Below are positions 1-5,817 of a stretch of 11,407 bases of DNA, one piece after another. The DNA is taken from the NCBI GenBank assembly GCA_964386505.1, contig CAYLSM010000142.1:1-11407 (forward strand), in the 5' to 3' direction. The notes under the pieces are model-generated. The model ran no database searches. It saw only the letters and a program-made list of their open reading frames with translations, and was not told where the DNA came from. Each line of letters starts with the position of its first letter. The first letter of the stretch is position 1. The position numbers and the translations under genes are program-made. Origin of the DNA: JAJFUG01 sp964386505 (GTDB lineage: Bacteria; Gemmatimonadota; Glassbacteria; GWA2-58-10).

Positions 1-125
1 TTCGCCCGTGGGCGGCGGATGGTGTCTGTGCGGTGGCGAGGTGACGGGTGGAGCGGTTGGCGGAAGTGGGGTGGCAGTGAGGAGACAGCCGTGGGTGTGG
101 TTGGGACCAGAGACGCAGAAGGTCA
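1..125. other. G-rich, C-poor stretch upstream of lexA, no gene seen
   Basis: The plus strand is strongly G/T-rich and C-poor here, with many GG, GGG and GGGG runs (for example around 9-17, 44-64 and 68-76). One plus frame is open from the window edge to 192, but its conceptual product is dominated by W, R and G and resembles no family I know, so I do not call it a gene. The run pattern could support two-tier G-quadruplexes or simply reflect strand skew. Any gene upstream of lexA lies outside the window. Confidence 0.35.
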
Positions 126-157
126 TTCGCAAACCACGGCGGCGGTTTCGATAAACC
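126..157 (+). promoter_or_regulatory. lexA promoter with candidate LexA operator
   Basis: A -35-like TTCGCA (126-131) and a -10-like GATAAA (150-155), 18 nt apart, would start transcription near 162 and leave a short leader with the ribosome binding site. Overlapping the -10 is a perfect inverted repeat GGTTT-CGAT-AAACC (144-157). A third half-site AAACC lies at 131-135, forming AAACC-N8-GGTTT with the first arm of that repeat. LexA autoregulates through an inverted-repeat operator in most bacteria, and a GGTT...ACC operator is known for Geobacter LexA. The exact spacing here differs from that published type. The assignment comes from position and symmetry. Confidence 0.5.
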
Positions 158-182
158 CGGCGGTAGAATGGAAGGAGGCGGC

Positions 183-815
183 ATGTACCTGACCCGCAGG
201 CAGAAAGAGATACTGGATTTCATCCGCGAGCATATCGACGCGCGCGGCTACGCCCCCAGCCTGGGCGAGATCGGCCGTCGTTTCGGGCTCAGCTCGCCGG
301 CAACGGTGCACAAGCACCTGCAGAGCCTGGAGGAGAAAGGCCTGTTGCACCGCGACACGAACCGCAGCCGCGCCATCGAGCTGTGCGACCCGTCCGGGGA
401 GGAGCCGTCCGCCCCGGTCTCTGCCTCCTCCGGCGCGGTGAGCCTGCCGCTTTTGGGACGGATTGCGGCCGGACGGCCGATCCAGGCCCTGCCCGTGCCT
501 GAGAGCATGGATGTCCCCTCGTTCCTGGCCGGGCGCGGCCAGCCGACTTTCGTGCTGCGGGTCAGCGGCGACTCGATGATCGACGAGCAGATACGCGACG
601 GCGACTATGTGATCGTGGAGAGCTGTCAGGATGCGGCGGATGGCCAGATAGTGGTGGCCCTGATCGGCAACGAGGAGGTCACGCTCAAGCGGTTCTACCG
701 CGAGAAAGGCGGGGTGCGGCTCCAGCCGGCCAATGTCAACATGTCGCCGATCTACGTGCGCGACGGCGAGTTCAGCCTCCAGGGCGTGGTGATAGGCGTG
801 CTGCGTAAATACTGA
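183..815 (+). CDS. lexA: LexA repressor, SOS regulator
   Basis: The 210-residue product represses SOS genes and is inactivated by RecA-stimulated self-cleavage. The N-terminal winged helix-turn-helix (about residues 1-66) carries a recognition segment SPATVHKHLQSL (38-49), closer to Gram-positive LexA than to E. coli. A linker of about 20 residues (about 67-86) leads to the S24-type protease domain. The cleavage site is Ala96-Gly97 in RIAAGRP, the nucleophile is Ser131 in SGDSM, and the general base is Lys169 in VTLKR. All key residues are present, so an active repressor is expected. I chose the ATG at 183 because AAGGAGG (172-178) sits just before it; an in-frame ATG at 168 lies upstream of that site and would add only MEGGG. 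The gene is first of a same-strand series with a small gene and dinB. The upstream inverted repeat suggests autoregulation. Confidence 0.96.
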   Translation: MYLTRRQKEILDFIREHIDARGYAPSLGEIGRRFGLSSPATVHKHLQSLEEKGLLHRDTNRSRAIELCDPSGEEPSAPVSASSGAVSLPLLGRIAAGRPIQALPVPESMDVPSFLAGRGQPTFVLRVSGDSMIDEQIRDGDYVIVESCQDAADGQIVVALIGNEEVTLKRFYREKGGVRLQPANVNMSPIYVRDGEFSLQGVVIGVLRKY

Positions 816-832
816 AGAATATGCAAGTGACT

Positions 833-844
833 TTTATCCATAAA
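833..844. promoter_or_regulatory. Candidate second LexA-type inverted repeat
   Basis: TTTAT-CC-ATAAA is a perfect 5+5 bp inverted repeat 18 nt after the lexA stop and 57 nt before the small gene at 901. It shares the sequence ATAAAC with the repeat upstream of lexA. Arm spacing differs (2 nt here, 4 nt there) and I see no convincing -35 element, so an operator for the small gene and dinB is only a possibility. A further imperfect GC-rich hairpin (853-878) lies in the same gap. Confidence 0.25.
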
Positions 845-900
845 CACACGGGCCGGGCGGCTTGGTCTGTCCCGCCGGAACGAAAGAGGAGAGGCTTAAG

Positions 901-1086
901 ATGAAAAGCAACCGACTGATGGCTTTCGGCGTGATCCGCAAGGGGCGGTCCGAGCGCTGCCTGCTGGTGGTGCTGGACGAGCGTTTCGCCGGGACGGCGG
1001 CCGGGCGGGAAAGCGGCCTGGGGGCGCGCTGCCGCCGGGCGTTCCGCCTGTTCAGCCCAGCCACGGCGGCCGCTGCCAGGCAGTGA
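901..1086 (+). CDS. Small unrecognised protein between lexA and dinB
   Basis: This 61-residue basic protein has no family that I recognise. The ATG at 901 follows a purine-rich AGAGGAGAGG (885-894). A TTG at 862 could extend the frame but has no comparable site. Codons are GC-ending like those of the neighbours, which supports real coding. The product starts MKSNRLMAFGVIRKGRSER, then a hydrophobic LLVVL (21-25), an Arg/Gly-rich middle, and an alanine-rich tail. No signal peptide, membrane span or metal motif is apparent. A segment AFRLF (47-51) loosely recalls a beta-clamp-binding pentapeptide but lacks the leading Gln. The position between lexA and a Y-family polymerase is where imuA lies in classical SOS mutagenesis cassettes, yet this is far too short to be ImuA. 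An SOS-induced accessory protein is an inference; spurious translation of a leader is the main alternative. Confidence 0.5.
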   Translation: MKSNRLMAFGVIRKGRSERCLLVVLDERFAGTAAGRESGLGARCRRAFRLFSPATAAAARQ

Positions 1087-1122
1087 GCGTGGCCGGGCAG
1101 CCCTAAAAATCTTGTGTTATCG

Positions 1123-1153
1123 GGCCGGACTTTCCCTGGGTGAGAGTCCGGCC
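1123..1153. other. Strong stem-loop upstream of dinB
   Basis: GGCCGGACT (1123-1131) pairs perfectly with AGTCCGGCC (1145-1153). The stem extends inward by a T-G wobble (1132/1144), T-A (1133/1143) and C-G (1134/1142), giving 12 bp closing a 7-nt loop (1135-1141). It lies between the small gene and dinB, 41 nt before the dinB GTG. There is no T-run after it, so it is not a standard terminator. It could be an mRNA processing or stability element that separates dinB expression from the upstream genes. Confidence 0.5.
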
Positions 1154-1194
1154 GGTTTGTCCGTCAGTGGCTCTCCAGGCGAGGAGCGTGCGGC

Positions 1195-2370
1195 GTGGAC
1201 CGCAATATCGTGCACATCGACATGGACGCTTTTTTTGTCTCCGTGGAGCGCGCCCGCGATCCCTCCCTTCTGGGCCGTCCCGTGGTGGTGGGCGCGGTGG
1301 AGGGTACGCGCGGGGTGGTGGCCGCGGCCTCCTACGAGGCCCGCCAGTACGGCGTCTTCTCGGCCATGCCCGCGGCCCGCGCCCGTCGGCTCTGCCCGAA
1401 AGCCGTGTTTCTTCCCGGCAGCCCGCGCCTGTACGTACGGGTCTCGCGCGGCATCCGACGGATACTGGAGGCCTGGACCCCGCTGGTCGAGGCAGCCTCG
1501 ATCGACGAGGCCTACCTCGACCTGACCGGTTTCGACCGCTGCTACGGCCCGGTGCTGGAGACAGTGGACCGGATCATCCGCCAGATACGGGACACATTCC
1601 ACATCGATGTCTCGGCCGGGATCGCATCCAATAAGCTGCTGGCCAAGATCGCCTCGAAAAAGGCCAAGCCCTCGGGCCTTCTGCGTGTGCTGCCCGGCTG
1701 TGAGCAGAGTTTCCTGGGGCCCCTGCCCCTGGGCGATATCCCCGGCGTGGGGCCGAACCTGAGCGAGCACCTGGCCAGCCTGGGCCTTCACACCGTGGCC
1801 GAACTGCGAGAACTGGAGGCCGACCTGCTCGTGCGCGTGTTCGGCAGCGCCGGACAGTGGCTGTACGACATGGCCCGCGCCCGCGGCAGCCTGAACGTGG
1901 AGCCGCAGAGCGGCCCGGCCAAGTCGGTGGGCCACTCGGTCACTTTCGATGAGGACACGCTGGACCAGCGTTTCCTGGAGGGGGTTCTCTATCACCTGGC
2001 CGAGAAGGTCGGACGGCGCACCCGGGGCATGGGCATGCTGGGGCGCACGGTCACGCTGCGGCTGCGCTACTCCGATTTCAAGACAGTCACCCGCGCCTGG
2101 TCCGGCGGAGCAGGCACCGCGGCGGACCAGGAGATATTCGAGCGCGCCCTGGAGCTGATGCTGCCGCTGCTGGAGCGTCGGGTGCGGGTGCGTCTGCTGG
2201 GGATCAGCTTGTCGAAACTGCGGCCGGAGGAGGGACAGCTCGACCTGTTCCGCCCCGACCTTCTGCGCCGGATAAGTTTCTACCGCGCCGTGGACTGTCT
2301 GCGCGACAAGTACGGTTTCGAGGCCGTGCGTAAGGGACGCGACACCGGTCAGGCGCGTCGCGCCGGGTGA
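1195..2370 (+). CDS. dinB: DNA polymerase IV (Y-family translesion polymerase)
   Basis: The 391-residue product is a distributive, proofreading-free polymerase that copies past damaged bases and is usually SOS-induced. The palm begins with HIDMDAFF (7-14), holding catalytic Asp9 and the steric-gate Phe14. SIDEAYLDL (102-110) supplies Asp104 and Glu105, so the catalytic triad is complete, unlike ImuB. The thumb helix-hairpin-helix is at DIPGVGP (181-187) and the little-finger domain spans about 240-345. QLDLF (348-352) is a canonical beta-clamp motif, followed by a tail of about 39 residues that some delta-proteobacterial and acidobacterial relatives also carry. Translation starts at GTG 1195, since GAGGAG (1181-1186) is well placed and the protein then begins right before the first motif. 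It sits downstream of lexA and the small gene, behind a stem-loop. Confidence 0.95.
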   Translation: MDRNIVHIDMDAFFVSVERARDPSLLGRPVVVGAVEGTRGVVAAASYEARQYGVFSAMPAARARRLCPKAVFLPGSPRLYVRVSRGIRRILEAWTPLVEAASIDEAYLDLTGFDRCYGPVLETVDRIIRQIRDTFHIDVSAGIASNKLLAKIASKKAKPSGLLRVLPGCEQSFLGPLPLGDIPGVGPNLSEHLASLGLHTVAELRELEADLLVRVFGSAGQWLYDMARARGSLNVEPQSGPAKSVGHSVTFDEDTLDQRFLEGVLYHLAEKVGRRTRGMGMLGRTVTLRLRYSDFKTVTRAWSGGAGTAADQEIFERALELMLPLLERRVRVRLLGISLSKLRPEEGQLDLFRPDLLRRISFYRAVDCLRDKYGFEAVRKGRDTGQARRAG

Positions 2371-2374
2371 GGTG

Positions 2375-2416
2375 ACCGGGCGGCCGCACCCTCGATAAAT
2401 CAACCCCCGGTTTTTT
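2375..2416 (+). terminator. Putative intrinsic terminator after dinB
   Basis: ACCGGG (2375-2380) pairs with CCCGGT (2406-2411), followed by a run of six T (2411-2416). The loop is long (25 nt) and contains the small palindrome CGGCCG. It starts five bases after the dinB stop, which fits transcript termination. The long loop makes the call moderate. Confidence 0.45.
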
Positions 2417-2423
2417 ACTCCTT

Positions 2424-2698
2424 CGGCCCGCAGGGCCGTCCGGGGCCGCGCATGTCTGAGCCTCCCGCCAGGGCAGCGTGCAGTCGTGCGTGAAACGGCC
2501 CTGCCGGAAGGTGCACCACGGTGCGGCGGCGATGCGCGTCAGCGCCGCCCGGCAACGCGGGAGCGGGATCGAAGCGAAGGGCACGCCATAGGTTCAAGAA
2601 GAGTCGTAGTTCGAACGAGTTCACGGCCCGAAGCGCCCTTTGGTCCTTTCGGGCAAGACCGAAAGGACGTAAAGAAAGACCGGGCGAACACAAGGTCT
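2424..2698. other. Gene-free region of consecutive stem-loops, possible structured RNA or leader
   Basis: The 381-nt gap between dinB and the next gene holds no convincing protein gene; the open frames crossing it have unnatural composition. It does hold successive inverted repeats: 2424-2429/2433-2438 (CGGCCC/GGGCCG, 3-nt loop), 2469-2474/2498-2503 (CAGGGC/GCCCTG), 2525-2531/2543-2549 (GGCGGCG/CGCCGCC), 2638-2652/2659-2674 (15 bp including one G-U pair, one bulged G, loop GCAAGA) and 2677-2681/2694-2698 (AGACC/GGTCT). A palindrome GTTCGAAC lies at 2609-2616. The 15-bp hairpin is the strongest. I recognise no known RNA family: it is not tmRNA, RNase P, SRP or a riboswitch I can name. It could be a long 5' leader of the next gene, a small RNA, or a decayed element. 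Confidence 0.4.
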
Positions 2699-2751
2699 CG
2701 CTACGGTAACGGCCTGAGCCCTGCGTTTACACCCGCGACAGGAGAACGAAC

Positions 2752-3252
2752 ATGGTCAATCTTAATCGTCGGGATTTTGTCGCCGTTGCCGCCGCTGCAA
2801 TCCTGCTGAACACCAAAGAAACGAAAGGAGAAATCATGGAAATGGACAGCGAGAAACTGAAAGCCGAGGCCCTGGCGACCCTCGAGGCCTACAACCGCGC
2901 CTGGGCCGTGGAGGGTGAGCCGCAGCGCCTGGCCGAATTTTTCCACCCCGAGATGGTGGCGATCACCCCCTCCGTACGCGAGCGCATAGAAAACGGCGCT
3001 GCCTGTGTCGAGGGCTGGAGCGCCTTCACCCGAGCGGTGCGGATCACCGCCTGGCGCACCCACGGCGCGAAGGTGCAGCTCTGGGGCGGGGGCGAGGTGG
3101 CGGTGGTCACCTACTATTACGATATGAGTTGGGAGACGCCGGAGGGCAAGACAGTGGACGCGGCGGGGCGGGACATGTTCGTCCTGGCCCGTCAGGCGGG
3201 CCGCTGGTGGGCCGTGGCCGACCAGTTCTCACCCTGTCCCGGCGGAAAATGA
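2752..3252 (+). CDS. SnoaL-like / DUF4440 (NTF2-fold) protein
   Basis: The frame encodes 166 residues from ATG 2752 or 138 from ATG 2836. The core fits the NTF2-like SnoaL/DUF4440 superfamily. An N-terminal helix (EAYNRAWA) is followed by a segment like AEFFHPEMVAI, a middle WGGGEVAVVTYYYDM strand pair, and a C-terminal GRDMFVLARQAGRWWAVADQ, the usual closing strands of the fold. Family members are small isomerases, hydrolases or ligand-binding proteins; the substrate cannot be told. Both starts have good ribosome binding sites: AGGAG at 2740-2744 and AAAGGAG at 2824-2830. The longer version begins MVNLNRRDFVAVAAAAILL, which looks like a twin-arginine export signal but is short and has no clear A-x-A cleavage site. 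The linker KETKGEI is simply the translated second binding site, so the 2836 start may be the main one. Next gene: 74 nt downstream. Confidence 0.8.
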   Translation: MVNLNRRDFVAVAAAAILLNTKETKGEIMEMDSEKLKAEALATLEAYNRAWAVEGEPQRLAEFFHPEMVAITPSVRERIENGAACVEGWSAFTRAVRITAWRTHGAKVQLWGGGEVAVVTYYYDMSWETPEGKTVDAAGRDMFVLARQAGRWWAVADQFSPCPGGK

Positions 3253-3326
3253 AACCCGCTTTATGACTGCTGTAAACGGTTCAAGGGGAAATTCCAACCT
3301 CAATAACGTCTTGCAAGGAGGAGTTT

Positions 3327-3848
3327 ATGCAGTGGAAGGAAATGCTTCGCCTGGAGCTGGAAAGCGCCTACCGCACCACCCAGGGGCTGATGGACCTGTC
3401 CGAGGGCAGTGACTTGGAATGGAAGCCCTCGGCGACCAACAACTGGATGACCACGGGCCAGTTGCTGATGCACCTGAGCAATGTATGCGGGGGCGGGATG
3501 CGCGGGTTCGCCACCGGTGACTGGGGGCTGCCCGAGGGTATGGACCTGGCCGATATCCCGCCCGAGGAGATATTGCGCCCGGCGGAGAAACTGCCTTCAA
3601 TCGGCAGCGTGAAGGAGGCGAAAGCGAAGCTGGCCGAGGACAAAGCCCTGGCTGTCAGGACACTGGACGGCTGCAGTGAGGAGCAGCTTGTCAACCAGAT
3701 CGCGCGGGCGTGCTGGGATGAGTTTGAATTCGTGCTGGGTCACCGTTTTCTGCAGATGGTGCAGCACCTGAACCTGCACAAGGCGCAATTGTTCTACTAC
3801 CTGAAATTGCAGGGGCGGCCGGTCAACACCTCGCACCTTTGGGGCTGA
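3327..3848 (+). CDS. DinB-like (YfiT/DinB superfamily) metal-binding four-helix-bundle protein
   Basis: The 173-residue protein belongs to the DinB-like/YfiT putative metalloenzyme superfamily, which has nothing to do with DNA polymerase IV despite the name. The visible hallmark is three histidines: His49 in LLMHLSN of the second helix, and His147 and His151 in QHLNLHKAQLFYYL of the last helix. They would bind a divalent metal. Relatives include thiol S-transferases and damage-inducible proteins of unknown role. The start at 3327 follows a strong AAGGAGGAG (3314-3322). No signal peptide is present, so it should be cytoplasmic. It lies between a SnoaL-like gene and two exported esterases on the same strand, and may be co-transcribed with the former. 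The reaction is unknown. Confidence 0.85.
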   Translation: MQWKEMLRLELESAYRTTQGLMDLSEGSDLEWKPSATNNWMTTGQLLMHLSNVCGGGMRGFATGDWGLPEGMDLADIPPEEILRPAEKLPSIGSVKEAKAKLAEDKALAVRTLDGCSEEQLVNQIARACWDEFEFVLGHRFLQMVQHLNLHKAQLFYYLKLQGRPVNTSHLWG

Positions 3849-3908
3849 GCGGAAAATAAAGCGTGCTTTCGCCCGGTTTTTGGCCTAAAATTCAGCGGAT
3901 CCGGTTTT

Positions 3909-3926
3909 TTCCGGCCCTGGCCGGAA
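3909..3926. repeat. Near-perfect palindrome upstream of the esterase genes
   Basis: TTCCGGCC-CT-GGCCGGAA is an inverted repeat with 8-bp arms and a 2-nt spacer, 32 nt before the first esterase ATG. A T-run (3905-3910) precedes it on the plus strand, so it is not a terminator for either strand. It could be a regulator binding site or an mRNA hairpin in the leader. Confidence 0.4.
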
Positions 3927-3958
3927 CGATAGTCAACCGCTGCATGCCAGGAGGGGCC

Positions 3959-4846
3959 ATGAAACTGCAGGCTGTGACTTTGAGTGTTGTCGCGCTGGTG
4001 TTCTCTATCTGCGGGAGCGTTCCCGCCGCTGAGGATGCGGTGCTCGACGCCCTGGGGCGGGCCGCCTCGGTGGAAACGGGGCTGGTCTACGGCAACGGCG
4101 GCGGGCGTGCGCTGCACCTCGACCTCTACCGTCCCTCCGGCGGCGGCGAGGGGCCGTTCCCGGCCGTGGTGTTTATCCACGGCGGGGGCTGGCGCGCCGG
4201 GAACCCGGGACAGTTCTCGCGCCAGGCCATGTACCTGGCAACCCAGGGTTATGTCTGCGCCAGCATCGAGTACCGTCTCTCGGGCGAGGCGCAGTTCCCG
4301 GCCGCAATCGAGGACTGCAAGTGCGCCATGCGCTGGATGCGGGCCGTGGGCGCCAAGGAGTTCAAGGTCGATCCGGAGCGGGTGGCGGTGGCGGGAAGCT
4401 CGGCCGGGGGGCACCTGGCCCTGCTGGTGGGCACGAGCGGCGGCGTGACCGAGCTGGAGGGAAACGGGGGCTGGGCCGGGTATTCCAGCCGCGCGCAACT
4501 TGTCGTGGCGTTCAACCCGGCCTGTGAGTTTGTCGGGTTCGAGAACGAGTCGGTGCGGGCGTTCCTGGGCGGGAGCAGCCAGGAGTCTCCGGATGCCTAC
4601 CGGCGGGCCACGCCGGCAACATGGCTGGACAAATCCGACCCGCCCATGCTCATTCTGCACGGGGATGCCGACACGGTGGTGCCGTATGTCCAGCCGAAAC
4701 GTTTTGTCGAGGCGCTCAAAGCGGCCGGGGTGGAGGCCGAGCTGTATACCGAAAAAGGCACCGGGCACACCTGGTACAGCCAGCCGCCCTATTTCACGCC
4801 GACCACTCTGGTTCTCAAAGGTTTCCTGGACCGGCATTTCAAATGA
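3959..4846 (+). CDS. Exported alpha/beta-hydrolase esterase (first of tandem pair)
   Basis: The 295-residue product is a serine esterase of the BD-FAE / hormone-sensitive-lipase-like type, which hydrolyses carboxyl esters. An N-terminal signal peptide (hydrophobic core about 6-18, probable cleavage near VPA-A, residues 21-24) predicts export to the periplasm. The oxyanion-hole motif HGGGW is at 74-78. The nucleophile is Ser148 in GSSAG, the acid Asp238 in HGDADTVVP, and the base His270 in GTGH. All are intact. Four cysteines (100, 120, 122, 189) are also kept in the paralogue next door and could form disulfides. The start at 3959 follows GGAGGGG; an in-frame extension to 3863 would mask the signal peptide. 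Substrate is unknown; acetylated or feruloylated plant polysaccharide is a family-based guess. Confidence 0.88.
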   Translation: MKLQAVTLSVVALVFSICGSVPAAEDAVLDALGRAASVETGLVYGNGGGRALHLDLYRPSGGGEGPFPAVVFIHGGGWRAGNPGQFSRQAMYLATQGYVCASIEYRLSGEAQFPAAIEDCKCAMRWMRAVGAKEFKVDPERVAVAGSSAGGHLALLVGTSGGVTELEGNGGWAGYSSRAQLVVAFNPACEFVGFENESVRAFLGGSSQESPDAYRRATPATWLDKSDPPMLILHGDADTVVPYVQPKRFVEALKAAGVEAELYTEKGTGHTWYSQPPYFTPTTLVLKGFLDRHFK

Positions 4847-4890
4847 ACTTGGCCGCCCTGACGGATTATGCCGCTTTTACCGGAGGAAAG

Positions 4891-5772
4891 ATGCACAGCC
4901 GCGCAATCACTGCCGCAGTTCTGGTTCTGGTCCTTACGGTCTGCAGCCGGGCATTCCCGGATGATTTTCTGAAGACCCTGCAGAAAGCCGCCTACACCGA
5001 GGCGGGCCTGGTCTACGGCCAGGGCGGGGGACATGATCTGCATCTCGACCTGTACCAGCCCTCCGAGGGCGAGGGCCCGTTCCCGGCGGTGGTGTTTATC
5101 CACGGGGGCGGCTGGCGCGCCGGGCATTCGGGGCAGTTCTCGCGCCAGGCCATGTACCTGGCCACCCAGGGCTATGTCTGCGCCTGCATCGATTACCGGC
5201 TCTCGGGCGAGGCGAAATTTCCGGCCGCAATCGAGGACTGCAAGTGCGCGGTGCGCTGGATGCGGGCCGTGGGGGCCAAGGAATACAAGGTGGACCCGGA
5301 GCGGATCGCGGTGAGCGGCGAATCCGCCGGCGGGCACCTGTCCCTTCTGATGGGCACGAGCGGTGGCGCGGCGGAGCTGGAGGGTCAGGGCGGCTGGGCC
5401 GGGTATTCCAGCCGCGTGCAGCTGGTGGCGGCGTTCAACCCGGCCTGCCGGTTTTCGGGGATCCACAGCGATGCGATCGCGGCGTTCCTGGGCGGCGACA
5501 GCCTGGAGGTCCCCGAGGCTTACCGTCTGGCCACACCCTCCACCTGGATCGACCGTACCGACCCGCCCATGTTCCTTCTGCACGGCGACCAGGACAAGAC
5601 CGTGCCCTACAGCCAGAGCGTGGATTTTGTCGCAGCGCTCAAAGCGTCGGGAGTGGAGGCCGAGCTGTACACCGAGACGGGCGCCGGCCACACCTGGATG
5701 AGCTTTCCGCCATATTTCGAGCCGACCACCCTGGCGCTCAAAAGCTTCCTGGACCGGCATTTCACGAAGTGA
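4891..5772 (+). CDS. Exported alpha/beta-hydrolase esterase (second of tandem pair)
   Basis: This is a 293-residue paralogue of the preceding gene, about three quarters identical by eye after the signal peptide. The signal peptide (hydrophobic core about 5-18) has an unrelated sequence and probably cleaves after SRA (residue 21). HGGGW is at 71-75, nucleophile Ser145 in GESAG, Asp235 in HGDQDKTVP and His267 in GAGH, so it should be active. Cysteines 97, 117, 119 and 186 match those of the first copy, with an extra Cys99. The nucleophile elbow differs (GESAG versus GSSAG), as do residues just before the catalytic acid, hinting at different substrate preference. Start 4891 follows CGGAGGAAAG; the gap from the first copy is 44 nt, so one transcript is likely. 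dnaE2 follows 45 nt downstream and might be read from the same mRNA. Confidence 0.88.
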   Translation: MHSRAITAAVLVLVLTVCSRAFPDDFLKTLQKAAYTEAGLVYGQGGGHDLHLDLYQPSEGEGPFPAVVFIHGGGWRAGHSGQFSRQAMYLATQGYVCACIDYRLSGEAKFPAAIEDCKCAVRWMRAVGAKEYKVDPERIAVSGESAGGHLSLLMGTSGGAAELEGQGGWAGYSSRVQLVAAFNPACRFSGIHSDAIAAFLGGDSLEVPEAYRLATPSTWIDRTDPPMFLLHGDQDKTVPYSQSVDFVAALKASGVEAELYTETGAGHTWMSFPPYFEPTTLALKSFLDRHFTK

Positions 5773-5817
5773 CCCGGCTGGCGCAGGCCTGTGACACTGT
5801 CGGAAAGGACCATCGGC

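Larger units (their letters stand above)
3959..5772 (+). repeat. Tandem gene duplication of esterases
   Basis: The two esterase genes are direct repeats. Stretches of 29 identical bases remain (4211-4239 versus 5134-5162, and another covering the IEDCKCA codons), while the signal-peptide and spacer parts are unrelated. This mosaic of near-identical and diverged blocks fits an older duplication with purifying selection, or partial gene conversion. Confidence 0.75.

Noticed and set aside
2392..2399. TCGATAAA, identical to the core of the lexA operator candidate
   Set aside because: It lacks the inverted arm and lies in the loop of the presumed dinB terminator, so it is probably coincidence.
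1117..2403. 428-codon minus-strand open frame opposite dinB
   Set aside because: It is a GC-rich antisense shadow: dinB on the plus strand has all family motifs, while the antisense product is low-complexity and matches nothing.
2609..2622. GTTCGAAC / GAAC-GA-GTTC as a Gram-positive LexA box
   Set aside because: The spacer is 2 nt instead of the 4 nt required by GAAC-N4-GTTC, and no promoter is evident around it.
2653..2700. Resemblance to a cyclic-di-GMP-I riboswitch (GGGCAAG...GAAAGGACGTAAAG)
   Set aside because: The matching bases are used up by a perfect hairpin with GCAAGA in its loop, and the conserved GGACGCAAAGCC and the tetraloop receptor are not present.
3849..3881. Terminator-like AAAGC-GT-GCTTT followed by TTTTT
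   Set aside because: The stem is short and A/T-rich with too small a loop, and the T-run is separated from it by CGCCCGG.
4621..5772. Longer start for the second esterase reaching into the first gene
   Set aside because: This frame runs out of register through the first esterase; the ATG at 4891 has a ribosome binding site and a signal peptide directly after it.
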